Origin: Paulinella micropora
Lineage: Eukaryota > Cercozoa > Imbricatea > Euglyphida
DNA: 62,759 bases
Assembly (NCBI GenBank): GCA_009731375.1
Contig: BJOX01000187.1
Span: 739,924 to 802,682 of the forward strand
Direction of reading: 5' to 3'
The notes beneath the pieces were generated by a model, which did no database searches, was not told where the DNA came from, and saw only the letters and a program-made list of their open reading frames with translations. Shown one piece after another: positions 1-11,053 of the stretch (position 1 is the stretch's first letter; every line of letters starts with the position of its first letter). A program made the position numbers and the translations under genes.

Positions 1-40
1 GCGTAAAGCAACTTTGCGCCAACCATTTGCTGCCAATTCA
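1..40 (-). repeat. Inverted copy of part of the adjacent RT gene
   Basis: Bases 1-40 are the exact reverse complement of bases 1627-1666 inside the downstream reverse transcriptase frame. The next bases contain a second copy of GCCAACCATTTGCTG (18-32 and 47-61), which marks the junction. This is seen directly. It could be a 5' inversion produced during retrotransposition or an assembly fold-back at a contig edge. Confidence 0.9.
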
Positions 41-41
41 G

Positions 42-2044
42 AACTCGCCAACCATTTGCTGGAATGAGGCCAACCGAGAGGCCTGGCAAAGATATAAAGA
101 AGCGATGAAGGCGGTCAGAAGGTTATGCAAGGAGAAGAAGGAGCAAGCGTTGAAGCGGGTCCAGAATGACACCGCTGCCAACTTCAGGAGCGCTACCATG
201 GCCACGTACTGCAAGCTGTCAAAGCGTTTGGGCGGGGTTCGGCGGTCCAAAGCTTCTGCTCCTGTTCGGAAGCCCGATGGCACTCTGGCATGCACACTCC
301 GGGAAAAACGACAAGAATGGGAAGAATACCGCCGACGTATGGTGGTCCCCAAAGAAAACCAGTTTTTGGAGGATGCATGTGTAGAGGAAGTCGGTTCTGA
401 TGAGGAAGCAGCGCGGATTGAGCCCGAGCGGAAGGCCCGCGAAACCTTCCAGTATAACGACAACCTGCGCGACCAATTCGAGGCCATGGCGCAAGCCGAG
501 GAGATCCGGACTGAGACGGGCCCGCTGGACTATGATTACACCGAGAAGGAAGTGGAGCTCTGCCAGGAAAATCTCCAGAATCACAAAGCGTGCTCACCGG
601 ATAAGATCAAGAACGAGATGCTCAAGTACGGAGGCACGCGGATTGTGAGCTTTCTGGTGCGCTTCTTCAACTGGTTGAAATCGTGCGAATACACCCCCAG
701 CGACTGGGGCAAAGCGATTATCGTCAACATCCCAAAAGGAGGCGACCCAACCGATCCGGAAAATTGGAGAGACATCGCGATTCTGAGCTGTCTGGGTAAG
801 ATGTATCTGTCCCTTATGGCGGCGAGGCTTACGGCTTTCATCGATCAGCCGGGCAGGCTTCGCCCAGAGCAGGGTGGGTTCCGGCCAAAACGTAGTACGG
901 GGGACCAGATTTTTGTCCTTAAGGAGCGTCTGCGCCTTAGACAACAAGCTGGCCTCCGTTCTTTCGTTTTGTTCGTGGATCTGAGAAAGGCATTCCCTAC
1001 GGTTTGGCGGGCCGGGTTGTTTCAGAGGCTAACCCAGATGGGGGTACAGGGCAAGTTCTATCGCATTCTGCGGCGTTTTTACCGAAGAACGTCATCGCGA
1101 GTGCTAGTCGATGGCGAACTCACTGGTGAAGTGCTGGAAGAGATGGGAGTTCAGCAAGGGTCGCCGTTGTCACCGTCGCTGTTCAACGTCTTCATGGATG
1201 AGCTAACGGTCCGAATCGCGAAAGAGTTGGAGATCGAGGACCTCAACCGCATCGAAGACATACGGACCCTGCTTTACGCCGACGACGTTGCGGTAATTGC
1301 GCATAGTGTCACGGAGCTTCAACAGATTGTAAATGTCGTGGCGACATTCGTGGAGGACTATCGGCTTGAAATCAACCTGAAACCGGGCAAGACGGAAGTC
1401 ATGCCGATATACGGGCACGCCAAGTCAAAAAAGTCGCCCCCATGCGTGAGGTTCCGGGGCAAGGTTCTCAACGTCACCGACCACTACAAATACCTGGGAG
1501 TTCTGCTCACGGACACCCTCTCCGATAAACCGCAAGCGAAGCGGGCGGCGGAAATCACTGTAGCGGGAACGGCTGCCTGCTACCCCCTCTGGATTGCCCA
1601 TGAAGTTCCAGCGCGTCTTCGGCTGATGAATTGGCAGCAAATGGTTGGCGCAAAGTTGCTTTACGCATCGGCTTTTTGGGATCTGCCGGGCGCCAACAAG
1701 CTGAGTAAGCTGGAGGGCGCGTTGGTAGCGCCCCTGGGTCATCTTAGGTGTTTTGGTACGCGCACAAGCGGCTGCATCACCAGGGGTTTAGGCCGCACGC
1801 CGAGTTTTAGCATCCTTGCCAAGGCGGCCCGGCTTCGGTTCCTAGGGCGCATCGAGTTACTGGGCAACACAGCGCTAACACGCAGGCTTTACAACACGGG
1901 TCGGTGCAAATGGAAGGAAGATACGGAAAATTTGATCTTAGCAGATCACAGGCTGCGGGAGGGCTTGGATGCGCTCAAGCGGGTCGTGAACGAAGATGGC
2001 ACGGTAGATGATAAGGACTGGCGGGCCGCTCTGGCGAACTGGAA
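42..2044 (+). pseudogene. LINE-type reverse transcriptase, both ends missing
   Basis: Reverse transcriptase of a non-LTR retrotransposon, which copies element RNA at a nicked target site. The frame is open from the inverted junction to the gap at 2045. Motifs in order: SPDKIKNEMLKYGG near base 594, WRDIAILSCLGKMY, motif A VLFVDLRKAFPTV with the catalytic Asp at 978-980, motif B QQGSPLSPSLFNVF near 1152, and motif C LLYADDVAVIA with the Asp pair at 1281-1286, followed by a thumb-like region. No ATG start is credible: the frame opens through TTG codons in duplicated sequence, so the 5' part (where an APE endonuclease is usual in this class) is missing. The 3' part is lost in the gap. The RT core is intact. 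The clade within LINEs is not determined. Confidence 0.9.
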
Positions 2045-2667
2045 NNNNNNNNNNNNNNNNNNNNNNNNNNNNNNNNNNNNNNNNNNNNNNNNNNNNNNNN
2101 NNNNNNNNNNNNNNNNNNNNNNNNNNNNNNNNNNNNNNNNNNNNNNNNNNNNNNNNNNNNNNNNNNNNNNNNNNNNNNNNNNNNNNNNNNNNNNNNNNNN
2201 NNNNNNNNNNNNNNNNNNNNNNNNNNNNNNNNNNNNNNNNNNNNNNNNNNNNNNNNNNNNNNNNNNNNNNNNNNNNNNNNNNNNNNNNNNNNNNNNNNNN
2301 NNNNNNNNNNNNNNNNNNNNNNNNNNNNNNNNNNNNNNNNNNNNNNNNNNNNNNNNNNNNNNNNNNNNNNNNNNNNNNNNNNNNNNNNNNNNNNNNNNNN
2401 NNNNNNNNNNNNNNNNNNNNNNNNNNNNNNNNNNNNNNNNNNNNNNNNNNNNNNNNNNNNNNNNNNNNNNNNNNNNNNNNNNNNNNNNNNNNNNNNNNNN
2501 NNNNNNNNNNNNNNNNNNNNNNNNNNNNNNNNNNNNNNNNNNNNNNNNNNNNNNNNNNNNNNNNNNNNNNNNNNNNNNNNNNNNNNNNNNNNNNNNNNNN
2601 NNNNNNNNNNNNNNNNNNNNNNNNNNNNNNNNNNNNNNNNNNNNNNNNNNNNNNNNNNNNNNNNNNN
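2045..2667. other. Assembly gap (623 N)
   Basis: Run of N. Any frame drawn through it is not evidence of coding. Confidence 1.
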
Positions 2668-3204
2668 CCCCCCGCATTTCCGCACCCCTGTCGGAATAAA
2701 TCATGGTTTGTCGGAACGAGGAGGAGTTGGGAGCTCATATTTGCAGGGTGGCTAGCCCCAGACTTGATGTTGATGCTGATATGATTTTTTTGAAATTCAC
2801 GCAAATATTTGCGTTAGGGCAGTGTCTTGAATGCCAAATTTCCTTCTTTTTTTCGCACCTCTGTCGGAATTAATAATGGTTTGTGAGAACCAGGAGGATT
2901 TGGGAGCTCATACTTGCAGGGCGGCCAGCCCCAGACTCGATCTTGATGCTGATATAATTTTTTTGAAATTCACGCAAATGTTTGCGTTAGAGGAGTGTCC
3001 TGAATGCCAAAATTCCTTTTTTGTGTGTGCTTTTTTTGCACCCCCCATCCCTATAAATCCTGGTTTGTGGGAACCACGAGGAGTTGGGAGCTCATATTGG
3101 CAGGGTGGTTAGCAGCAGACTCGATCTTGATGCTGGTATAATTTTTTTGCAATTCACGCAAATATTTGTGTTAAGGGAGTGTCCTGAATGCCAAAATTCC
3201 TTGT
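2668..3204 (+). repeat. About 180-bp satellite, first block
   Basis: Tandem monomers are anchored on GGAATAAATCATGGTTTGT-like sequence near 2690, 2866 and 3048, a spacing of about 176-182 bp. Each continues through GGAGCTCATA, GATGCTGATA and ACGCAAATATTTGCG, the last being a short palindrome. Copies are diverged. No coding sense is apparent. Confidence 0.85.
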
Positions 3205-4018
3205 TTTTTAGCACTACTTGCCGGTGCCTCCGGCAAGTGAACATACCCTATCGACGGGGCAGGAGGGTTCCGGGGGGCACTCCCCCCGGGAACCCCAGCC
3301 CGGCAATTATACGTACCCGTTTTGGTCGCGGGTGGCATCCACACCAGAAACTTGAGGTCTTGTCCCACAGGCGCCCTCCGGCAATTGAACGTACCCTGTC
3401 GACGGGAAAGGGGGGGTCCGGGGGGCCCTCCCCCCCTGAAACCCCAGCCCGGCAATCGTACGTACCAGTTTTGGTCGCGGGTGGCACCCACACCAGAAAA
3501 TTGAGGTCTTGTGCCATCAACCGCCGTTTGCGCACACCAGAGGGAGTTAGCGGATTTTATTTGGTGTATCTGACACTTCTTGATGAGCTCTCTTCGAAAA
3601 TGTAAAAATTGTGGCGCCGGATGGCCTACACACCAAAAATTGATGTTTTTGCGCCACCAGGCGCCGTTTGCGCACACCTGAGGCATTTTGAGACTGATGT
3701 TTGGTGTACCCGACACCTCTCGGTGCGCTCTCTTCGGAGATAAAAAAGTTTTGGTGGCGGGTGGCACAAAAACCAGAGATTTAAGGTTTTTGTGCCACCA
3801 GAGCTTACACTTGCGTTCTGCTGGTACTTCCAGCAAATTGAACGTACCCTGTCGACGGGAAAGGTGGGGGGGGGGGGGGGTCCGGGGGGCCCNNNNNNNN
3901 NNCTTGCATGTATATATCAGCATCATCACTATTATCATTATTATTCCTGAAAGTTGTTGTGAGTAGGGGGTGGGGGGTTTGTGGGAGGGGGAAAATGGAA
4001 ATTGTGTAACCCCCCCCC
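3205..4018 (+). repeat. GC-rich complex repeat, first block
   Basis: A second family separates the two satellite blocks. It repeats CGTACCCTGTCGACGGG-like sequence (near 3246, 3389, 3843), CGGCAATTATACGTACC-like sequence, and a segment containing GAGCTCTCTTCGAAAAT (near 3580, with a variant near 3728). It includes a G run next to a gap at 3893-3902 and a C run at about 4010-4031. Minus-strand frames through it change at every repeat, so I do not call a gene. Confidence 0.75.
3893..3902. other. Assembly gap (10 N)
   Basis: Ten N beside a long G run. Confidence 1.
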
Positions 4019-4505
4019 CCCCCCCCCCCCCCTTTCCGCACCCCTGTCGGAATATATCATGGTTTGTGGGAACGAGGAGGAGTTGGGAGCTCATATTTGC
4101 AGGATGGCTAGCCCCGGACTCGATATTGATGCTGATATGATTTTTTGGAATTCACGCAAATATTTGCGTGAGGGGAGTGTCCTTTCTGCCAAAATTCCCT
4201 TTTTTTTTTTTTTTTTTTTTTTTTTCGCACCGGTCGGAATAAATCATGGATTGTGTGAACCAGGAGGAGTTGGGAGCTCATAATGACAGGCTAGCCCCAG
4301 ACTCGACGTTGATGCTGGTATAATTTCTTTGGAATTCACGCAAATATTTTCGTTATGGGAAAGTCCGGAATGCCCAAATTCCTTGCTTTTTTAGCCTTTT
4401 TTCTGCATCCTCGTCGGAATAAATCATGGTTTGTGTGAACCAGGAGGAGTTGGGAGCTGATATTGACAGGGTGGCTAGCCCCAGACTCGATGTTGATGCT
4501 GATAC

Positions 4506-4543
<38 letters not shown>

Positions 4544-4610
4544 GAATTCACGCAAATATTTGCGTTAGGTGAGTGTCCTGAATGCCAAATTTCCTTGTTT
4601 TTCTGGAGTA
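4019..4610 (+). repeat. About 180-bp satellite, second block
   Basis: Further monomers of the first satellite, anchored near 4047, 4234 and 4415 (spacing 181-187 bp). They are interrupted by poly-T runs of about 25 bases near 4201 and about 35 bases near 4508. Confidence 0.85.
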
Positions 4611-5530
4611 CTTGCCGGTACCTCCGGCAATGAACGTACCCTGTTGACGGGGCAGGGGGGTTTCCGTGGCGGCCCTCCCCCCGCGAACCCCAGCCTTGCA
4701 ATTATACGTACCCGTTTTGGTCGCGGGTGGCACCCACACCAGAAAATTAAGGTCTTTTTGCCACCAGGCGCCCTTTGCGCACACCAGAAAGATTTAGCGG
4801 CTGATATTTGGTGTATCTGACACTTCTTGATGAGCTCTCTTCGAAAATATAAAAACTGTGGTGTCGGGTGGCGTAAAACAAAAAAATTCAGGTTTTTGCG
4901 CCACCAGGCGCCGTTTGCGCACACATGAGGGAGTTTGAGGCTGATGTTTGGTGTACCCGACACCTCTCGGTGAGCTCTCTTCGAAGATCCAAAAGTTTTG
5001 GTGCCGGGTGGCACAAAAACCAGAGATTTTAGTTTTTGTGCCACCAGAGCTTACACTTGCGTTCTGCTGGTACCTCCGGCAAATTGAACGTACCCTGTCG
5101 ACGGGGAAGGGGGGGGGACCCCAGCCCGGCAATTATACGTACCCCACGCGAATTAGCCGGCACCAAACTTAATGGATGAAAATGCTCCCAGGCTCTAAGA
5201 GTTGTGCCGGAAGGGTTTATGCCGGTTACCTCCGGCCATGGAACGTACCCTGTTGACTGTGGAAAGGTTTGGGTCCGGGGGGCCCTCCCCTCGGAAATCC
5301 AGCTCTGCAATTGTACGTACCCGAAACGAATTCGCCGGCACCAAAATGAATGGCTGAGATTGCTCCTAGGCTGTAAAAGTTGTGCATGTGAGAATGAGAG
5401 GAAAAGCGACCTATGAAATTGGGGGGAAACCCGGGGGGGGGGGGGGGGGGGGGAGCCCCCCCCAAANNNNNNNNNNNNNNNNNNNNNNNNNNNNGGGGGG
5501 GGGGGGGGGGGGGGGGGCGCGAAGCTCACC
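4611..5530 (+). repeat. GC-rich complex repeat, second block
   Basis: A repeat of the 3205-4018 family, with CGTACCCTGTTGACGGG near 4635, CGTACCCTGTCGACGGG near 5089 and a variant near 5239. Two GAGCTCTCTTCGAARAT segments lie near 4832 and 4972. It ends in G and C runs around a 28-N gap (5467-5494). Confidence 0.75.
5467..5494. other. Assembly gap (28 N)
   Basis: Run of N flanked by C and G homopolymers. Confidence 1.
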
Positions 5531-5560
5531 GCAAACCACCTTTCAGGTGTTGGCGCAGCC

Positions 5561-5835
5561 CCTAATTATTATTATTATTATTATTATTTATTATTATTAT
5601 TATTATTTCTTATTTATTCTTATTTATTATTATTATTTATTATTATTATTATTGATTTGTTATTATTATTATTGTTGTTGTTGTTGTTTTTGTTGTACTT
5701 GTTATTGTTCTTGTTATGGTTATTATTATTATTATTATTATTATAATTATTATTATCGTTATTATTATCATTATTGATATTGTTGTTGTTGTTGTTGTTA
5801 TTATTACTATTCTTGTTATTATTATTATTGATTAG
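5561..5835 (+). repeat. Imperfect (ATT)n and (GTT)n microsatellite
   Basis: About 270 bp of TTATTATTA repeats with TTG patches. No gene. Confidence 0.95.
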
Positions 5836-5970
5836 GTGGTACTACCAAGGAACAACGCCAGGACCCAAACACCATCACCAACCCTCCCCTGACATCAATC
5901 GCCTGCTATACTTCCGACGCCTTCGCCTCTAAGGATGTCTGCCGCGACAAGTCTCTCTGCCCGCAAAAGT
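5836..5970 (+). other. Possible short exon
   Basis: A non-repetitive islet between microsatellites, preceded by GATTAG (acceptor-like). It stays open in one frame, including the stretch CYTSDAFASKDVCRDKSLC, up to a GT at about 5970. Codon-like composition and Cys spacing make an exon possible. I recognise no family and see no clear donor consensus. Confidence 0.25.
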
Positions 5971-5993
5971 TCGTACCTCTTTGTCTTTATATG

Positions 5994-6025
<32 letters not shown>

Positions 6026-7492
6026 TACATAATACATGTATATATATATATAGTATATATATACATACATGTACATATATATATATATTCTACAAAAGAG
6101 GAATATGACCGCAAGTTTGCGGAGATTTAGTCGCAAAATGAATTCTGCCTTATTCTTCCTTATTCTGCTTTCCCGGCATACCGGCTCTGTCCAAAAGGTT
6201 TGTATGAGCCTACCTTTATTTTTATTTATCGATGTATAAGGACCGACTGACTCATTGTATGTGTTATTTTAGATTGCAGCATTACTTTTCTGTCGGAAGG
6301 GCATCGCAACATAGATGTCCATGTTTCTGTTTTGTGCTTCTTTACATTTCAAGCAGATTCTTTGGAGAGTGGAGGGTTGGAAAGAAAATTGCTAATTTAT
6401 GGGCCTTGTCTGAACTATCTGGTCTGGTATGTTCCTACCATGATTTGCGGCATATTGTCTGAGGACTATGAAAGATTCGAGCTGGACTGAAGCTTAGGGG
6501 GGCTGGATTGATAGATTAACTTACCTCCCGTCTCCTGTCCTTTTGCCACGTGTTTTTGCTGACAGCACAGTCAACACGGTGAGTCGGTTGTTAGCACTCA
6601 CGATCTTCTACATGGCCATCATCATGATCTTCGAGCTTACCACAGGTCGAGCTGAGCTATATTCATACAAACGTATGTAATATGTGTGTAAGTGTGTAAA
6701 TACAAATTTAACTTTATCAATGTTAGCCATCATCCTTATTTTTAAGCTTACCACATGTACAGGTCGAGGTGAGCTATATTCATACAAACGTATATAATAT
6801 GTATGTGTGTAAATATAAATTTAATATTATCCATGTTACTGCTGTACAGGCTTTGCCTTGTTCAGCGTGGCCTCTCTGCACAGGGATGAGCTTTTTCGAC
6901 AAGGAGGTGTGATCCTATGCGTAGCAATACATAGCACTACATGCTTATACGCATACATTTAAAAAAATCAAGATGAGATTTTGCGACAAGGAGGTGGGAT
7001 TCCATAAATATTGTTGCAATATGTACATACATACATACATACATACATACATTACATACATTAGATATCAACGCACACAAAAGCAGAAAATTTTCACCCA
7101 GACTTGCGCATCTTGGGTGCGCGTGTACCCTAGTATGTTAGAATCTATGCATGCAACTTTTTTTCAAGTCTGAATTTTTTGTGCTGCTTTTTTGAGATTT
7201 GATAATCAAAATATGAATTTACTACAGTATAATGTATTTATACTGATACCGTTGGAAGCCACATATACAATGTGCATACATACATGTATATATATGTGTA
7301 TAAATAATGCATTATTACATTATTCATCATCCCTGTGTCGTGTCTGTATCTATGCGCAGGCTTAACGGATGCTGAACACGGATTAATATGTTGGGGCTGT
7401 TGTGCAAGCAACATTGGGTTCAGCTTGCGTATGTTCATTCTTCGCAGCTATTCCTGTTTGTCAGCCATTTTCATCATTGGTATGGCTGTGAT

Positions 7493-7554
<62 letters not shown>

Positions 7555-7871
7555 TGATAGATTGATAGATTGATAGATAGATATAAATTACCAAAATTCA
7601 AACTTCTCATTTTTCTCAACAACAGCAAGAGTAGCAATAAGAACAGTATCAACCACTAACCAAAACAAAGCTCATGCACATGTTGCAAACGTCCATGGCG
7701 CCATCAGGTCATGCGAGTTGCTTGAAGTTTGCCATGTGCATATCTTTTGTACGATTATTACAGGTTTCGTTTTCTACGGAGCTTTGGCTGCGTCGTTCTA
7801 CACGCTTGTAAACTCCTCCGTTCCTTTTTTTATGTCCGTATTTCTTGTCTGTCCCCTTCTCCCCTTCTCTT

Positions 7872-7925
<54 letters not shown>

Positions 7926-9324
7926 CTATTGATCGCAAATATCATTTTCTGTGAACCTCATGCGATGCATTTTCAAGGATTGATCTTTCAGATGTATTTT
8001 TTTCATAGAAGGACCTTCGTGAAGCGAAAAGCAGGGGGGAAGAGGCCTTTGGGTTGGTGGATCGAAAATTTGTCTCACTTTTGACTGCTGGCGTTTACTG
8101 AGAATTATAATCTGGACGAGAGAGCTTTGCTAAGCTAGTAAAGATAGATTACGCAAAAGTGAGCTGATTTGTATGCCCCGCCCTCACCGTGATTGAGGCG
8201 GAAATACTTTTTTGGAATTTGTATGTCGTGTATATTATAACCGTATCCAGGGGTTTCCAAATGGACTGGTATGCACACGCAGTCGTTCATACGTCAACGT
8301 TTATACACAGATTCATGGATGCAGAATATTGTCGGAGACCTTTCACTCCTCCGCACGTACAGACATACATGCATACATACGTACGGGCATGCATAGCAAC
8401 ACCATGTTTGTATTCAGGCACGCTCGAGTTGCAGCTCTCAGTTAGACATCGAAACAAAAACTTTTGGCAATAATCTAGACATAGAGGTCCACTGAAACCC
8501 TCCGAAAGCTGTCTCCATAGTGTGTCTTTTCAGAGATACGTAATACCCTTTTCTTTAAATGCATTTTGAGCTTCCTGATTGATATTTCACCCTCTTTCCC
8601 AATTTTTCCCTAAACCTCCAAAACGTCCCGACCACACGCATGCACACTGCAGCACACAAATGACCAAGATATGGTCGTTTTCATTCTATTTTTAAAACGT
8701 CTAACATGAATTTCTAGTAGCCATGGGGGTGGTGCAATCAAACCAACAAGTTGCAACTTTACTAAATGAGATGTTCAATATGCATGTGCATGTGTGTACC
8801 AGATTGCTTGGACACGCTCCGATTATGGCAATGTTTTCCTTATTACACTTGCGGTCCTCTCAGTGAAGCGAATAGGATTTTTTTTTTTTTTTTTTAATAC
8901 AAACCGTCAGACACAAAACAAAAGCTTCCAAATCACTCTCAATTCCATGAAATTTTCTTGCCTCTCATTCTGAGGATATAAGCAAACGTCTCCGAGCAGT
9001 TACCTTTGTCCTTGCCAAACGTTTGTGTATTCTTTCCTCTCCGTATTGTTTTCTGTGAGAAAGCTTGCCTTCTGCTGTTCAAGTTCAGTCACCTTAGGGC
9101 ACATTCAAAGCATAAATCAATAGGTCGCATTTTATCTGTTGTGCTGCTATTCTCTTCCTCTTACACCTCTTCCTGTTTTTGTTGCGATAGACCACCCTCG
9201 TGTTTACCATTCTGGTGGGGACGTGGTTACGCATGAATTGCAAAGTCAGGTATGCACGTACTATGTATGCATATTTGTGTGTGCGTGTGTTTAATCTACG
9301 TACGTATGTATATATGTATGTATG

Positions 9325-9358
<34 letters not shown>

Positions 9359-9369
9359 TGTATGTCTAG
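5971..9369. other. No supported gene; microsatellite-rich DNA
   Basis: Contains AT-rich (TA)n at about 5990-6095, (ACAT)n at about 7023-7063, (GATA)n at about 7492-7580, (CT)n at about 7872-7922, a poly-T run near 8878 and (GTAT)n at about 9300-9364. Open frames in between are short and share no features with known families. Confidence 0.8.
6613..6835 (+). repeat. Tandem duplication of about 110 bp
   Basis: Two neighbouring copies, each running from a GAGCTTACCACA or AAGCTTACCACA start, through GGTCGAGSTGAGCTATATTC and ATACAAACGTAT, to a TAAATATAAATTTAA-like end. A second, shorter near-repeat follows: TTTTCGACAAGGAGGTG (near 6894) and TTTTGCGACAAGGAGGTG (near 6979). Confidence 0.8.
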
Positions 9370-9463
9370 GGCCGAAATTCATCTGCCAGCTTCATCCCGC
9401 GCCCGTATTCTCTGCAACCTAGACTGCCGAACCTGTCGCAACGTGCCCCCTAACGAGCCTCAG
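9370..9463 (+). other. Possible Cys-containing exon between (GTAT)n tracts
   Basis: An islet bounded by TCTAG upstream and CAG|GTATGTATG downstream, so both borders resemble splice sites. One frame stays open and contains ILCNLDCRTCRNVPPNEP. It is flanked by GTAT microsatellites that would sit in introns. No homologue is recognised. Confidence 0.3.
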
Positions 9464-9581
9464 GTATGTATGTGTGTTTGTGTATGTATGTATGTATGTA
9501 TGTATGTATGAATCTATGAATGTAAGCTTATATATGTACGTATATGTAAGCGTATGTATGTATGTATGCATGCATGTCAGA

Positions 9582-9786
9582 CCTGCCGTCCATGCATGCA
9601 GTGCCTGATTTTACTTCCAAGCTTTTGTAACTGCCCAAACAACGGGAGGTGCGAACGAGGGGTCCAAACTTGCCAGCCAATACTCTCTGCGTGTTGTGAT
9701 TTTTTCTTCTGCTGGTTATTATGCGGGGAATGTTGGGGCCTCTGCATTGAAACGTTGTGGGAGAAACGAGAGTTGATTGGCCCTTG
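9582..9786 (+). other. Possible Cys-rich exon
   Basis: Follows ATGCATGTCAG (acceptor-like) and stays open to a TGA at about 9784. It includes TCRPCMQC, CNCPNNGRCERGVQTC and further Cys-rich sequence. The Cys spacing recalls small disulphide domains. With the preceding islet it could form part of a secreted or Cys-rich host protein, but this rests only on borders and composition. Confidence 0.3.
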
Positions 9787-11053
9787 ATGGACACATGTAA
9801 TTAAATCAAGGACTGTCATCAAGAACCTTCGAAGTGAGCACAGCTCACATGCACTGAAAAACACACACCTACCTTGCCCCTTACCTTACCCTTAACCTTA
9901 CTCGAACGAAACTCTACACTTACTTGTACTAACGGCAAAGGGGTGAGCACGGTTACTCGTGGTCTGGTAAACCCCTATTAATAAATAACTATTCTTGAAA
10001 GTCAACGACCACAATTTTGACACAACCATCATATGCTTTTATGGTATCACATTAAATGCATTATGAAACGTGGCCTAGATAAGAAGATAGATAGGCAGGT
10101 GTGTAGGTAGGTAGGTAGCACTTACTGGAACTGTTTGAAATGTTTAGATCTAATCTGTAGAGAGAAATAGATAAATGGATAGGTAGTGTAAGTACGTAGG
10201 CAGGTTGGTAGGTAGGTAAATAGTACGACTGTTTTCCTTGCATTCACTCGTTCGTTCGAGTTAGTTTTGTGTACGTTAAGTGAGTATTAATGCCATCAAG
10301 AGGAAGCTTAGGAAGTACATTAAGTGATGGCATTAATACAACCGGTATTTACGTTAGTTTGTAAGTTGTAGTAGTCAGTGACATCACAGCTTAATTACCT
10401 GTCTGTGGTGGCATTGGTGGTATCAATGCCACTTTAGCTTGCGTGGACAGTTCATTATTTTTTACTTAGCGCTGCAGAGTTCTGCTTCGTTGTTTTAGCG
10501 TGCTTGTGTTTCTGGGATGTCAGTTCTCACTGTGTCATAAGTTAAATACCGTGTGAAGCCTGCAGGCTGGTCTGTCTGTCTACCAGGGATGCCTGGGAGG
10601 CGTTAACGAACCAGCTCAGTTCAGACTCAGAGTATCGGGCCTACTGCAACTATTTCTCAAGAGGGGGACTGTCCGTTGGTAGGACAACTACGTCTTTACT
10701 TTTAGTAATTACTTTGTGACTGGTAAGTAATTTATCCGTATAGTTCTAGTCAATAATTGTAACGGAAGTAACGGTCATATTGGCATTCAGGATTTGACAC
10801 TGATCATTGTGTAATAATTACAGTCGGACGTTATTTCAGTTTCATTATTACCTTTGAGTTTGTCAGTTCTGCTATCTACGTGCCGTTGGTCAGGCACGTG
10901 ACATCGAGTTACTATTCAAGTGAGTCGTAATTATGATTAATTTCTATGTGCTTTAACATTTTACTAACTCATAATTAGTAGTAACGGTATTGATGGGTAA
11001 TCCAAGTCAATTATGCACGTTACGCTTTTACAATTTTTACCCGGACCATATTA
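9787..11053. other. No supported gene
   Basis: Non-coding or decayed sequence upstream of the RT fragment. It contains TAGG/GTAG-type microsatellite at about 10080-10220 and a strong hairpin at 10286-10339. It may be the 5' part of the retroelement to which the RT at 11054 belongs. Confidence 0.6.
10286..10339. other. Perfect inverted repeat (hairpin)
   Basis: TATTAATGCCATCA near 10286 is followed about 25 bases later by TGATGGCATTAATA, an exact complement that can form a 14-bp stem. No flanking T-tract or known ribozyme core was seen. Confidence 0.7.

Noticed and set aside
38-487. 149-residue antisense frame over the first RT gene
   Set aside because: It is a shadow of the RT coding frame, which has all catalytic motifs.
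1938-2804. Frames bridging the 623-N gap
   Set aside because: Most of their length is N, so they carry no evidence.
3171-4094. 307-residue minus-strand frame through the GC-rich repeat (and similar frames to 5529)
   Set aside because: Peptide fragments such as PPATKTGTYNCRAG recur in all frames because the DNA repeats. The frames run through gaps and C runs and have no start consensus.
7030-7580. Possible telomeric or centromeric repeats in the (ACAT)n and (GATA)n tracts
   Set aside because: The units are simple 4-base microsatellites of under 100 bp. No TTAGGG-like array is present.
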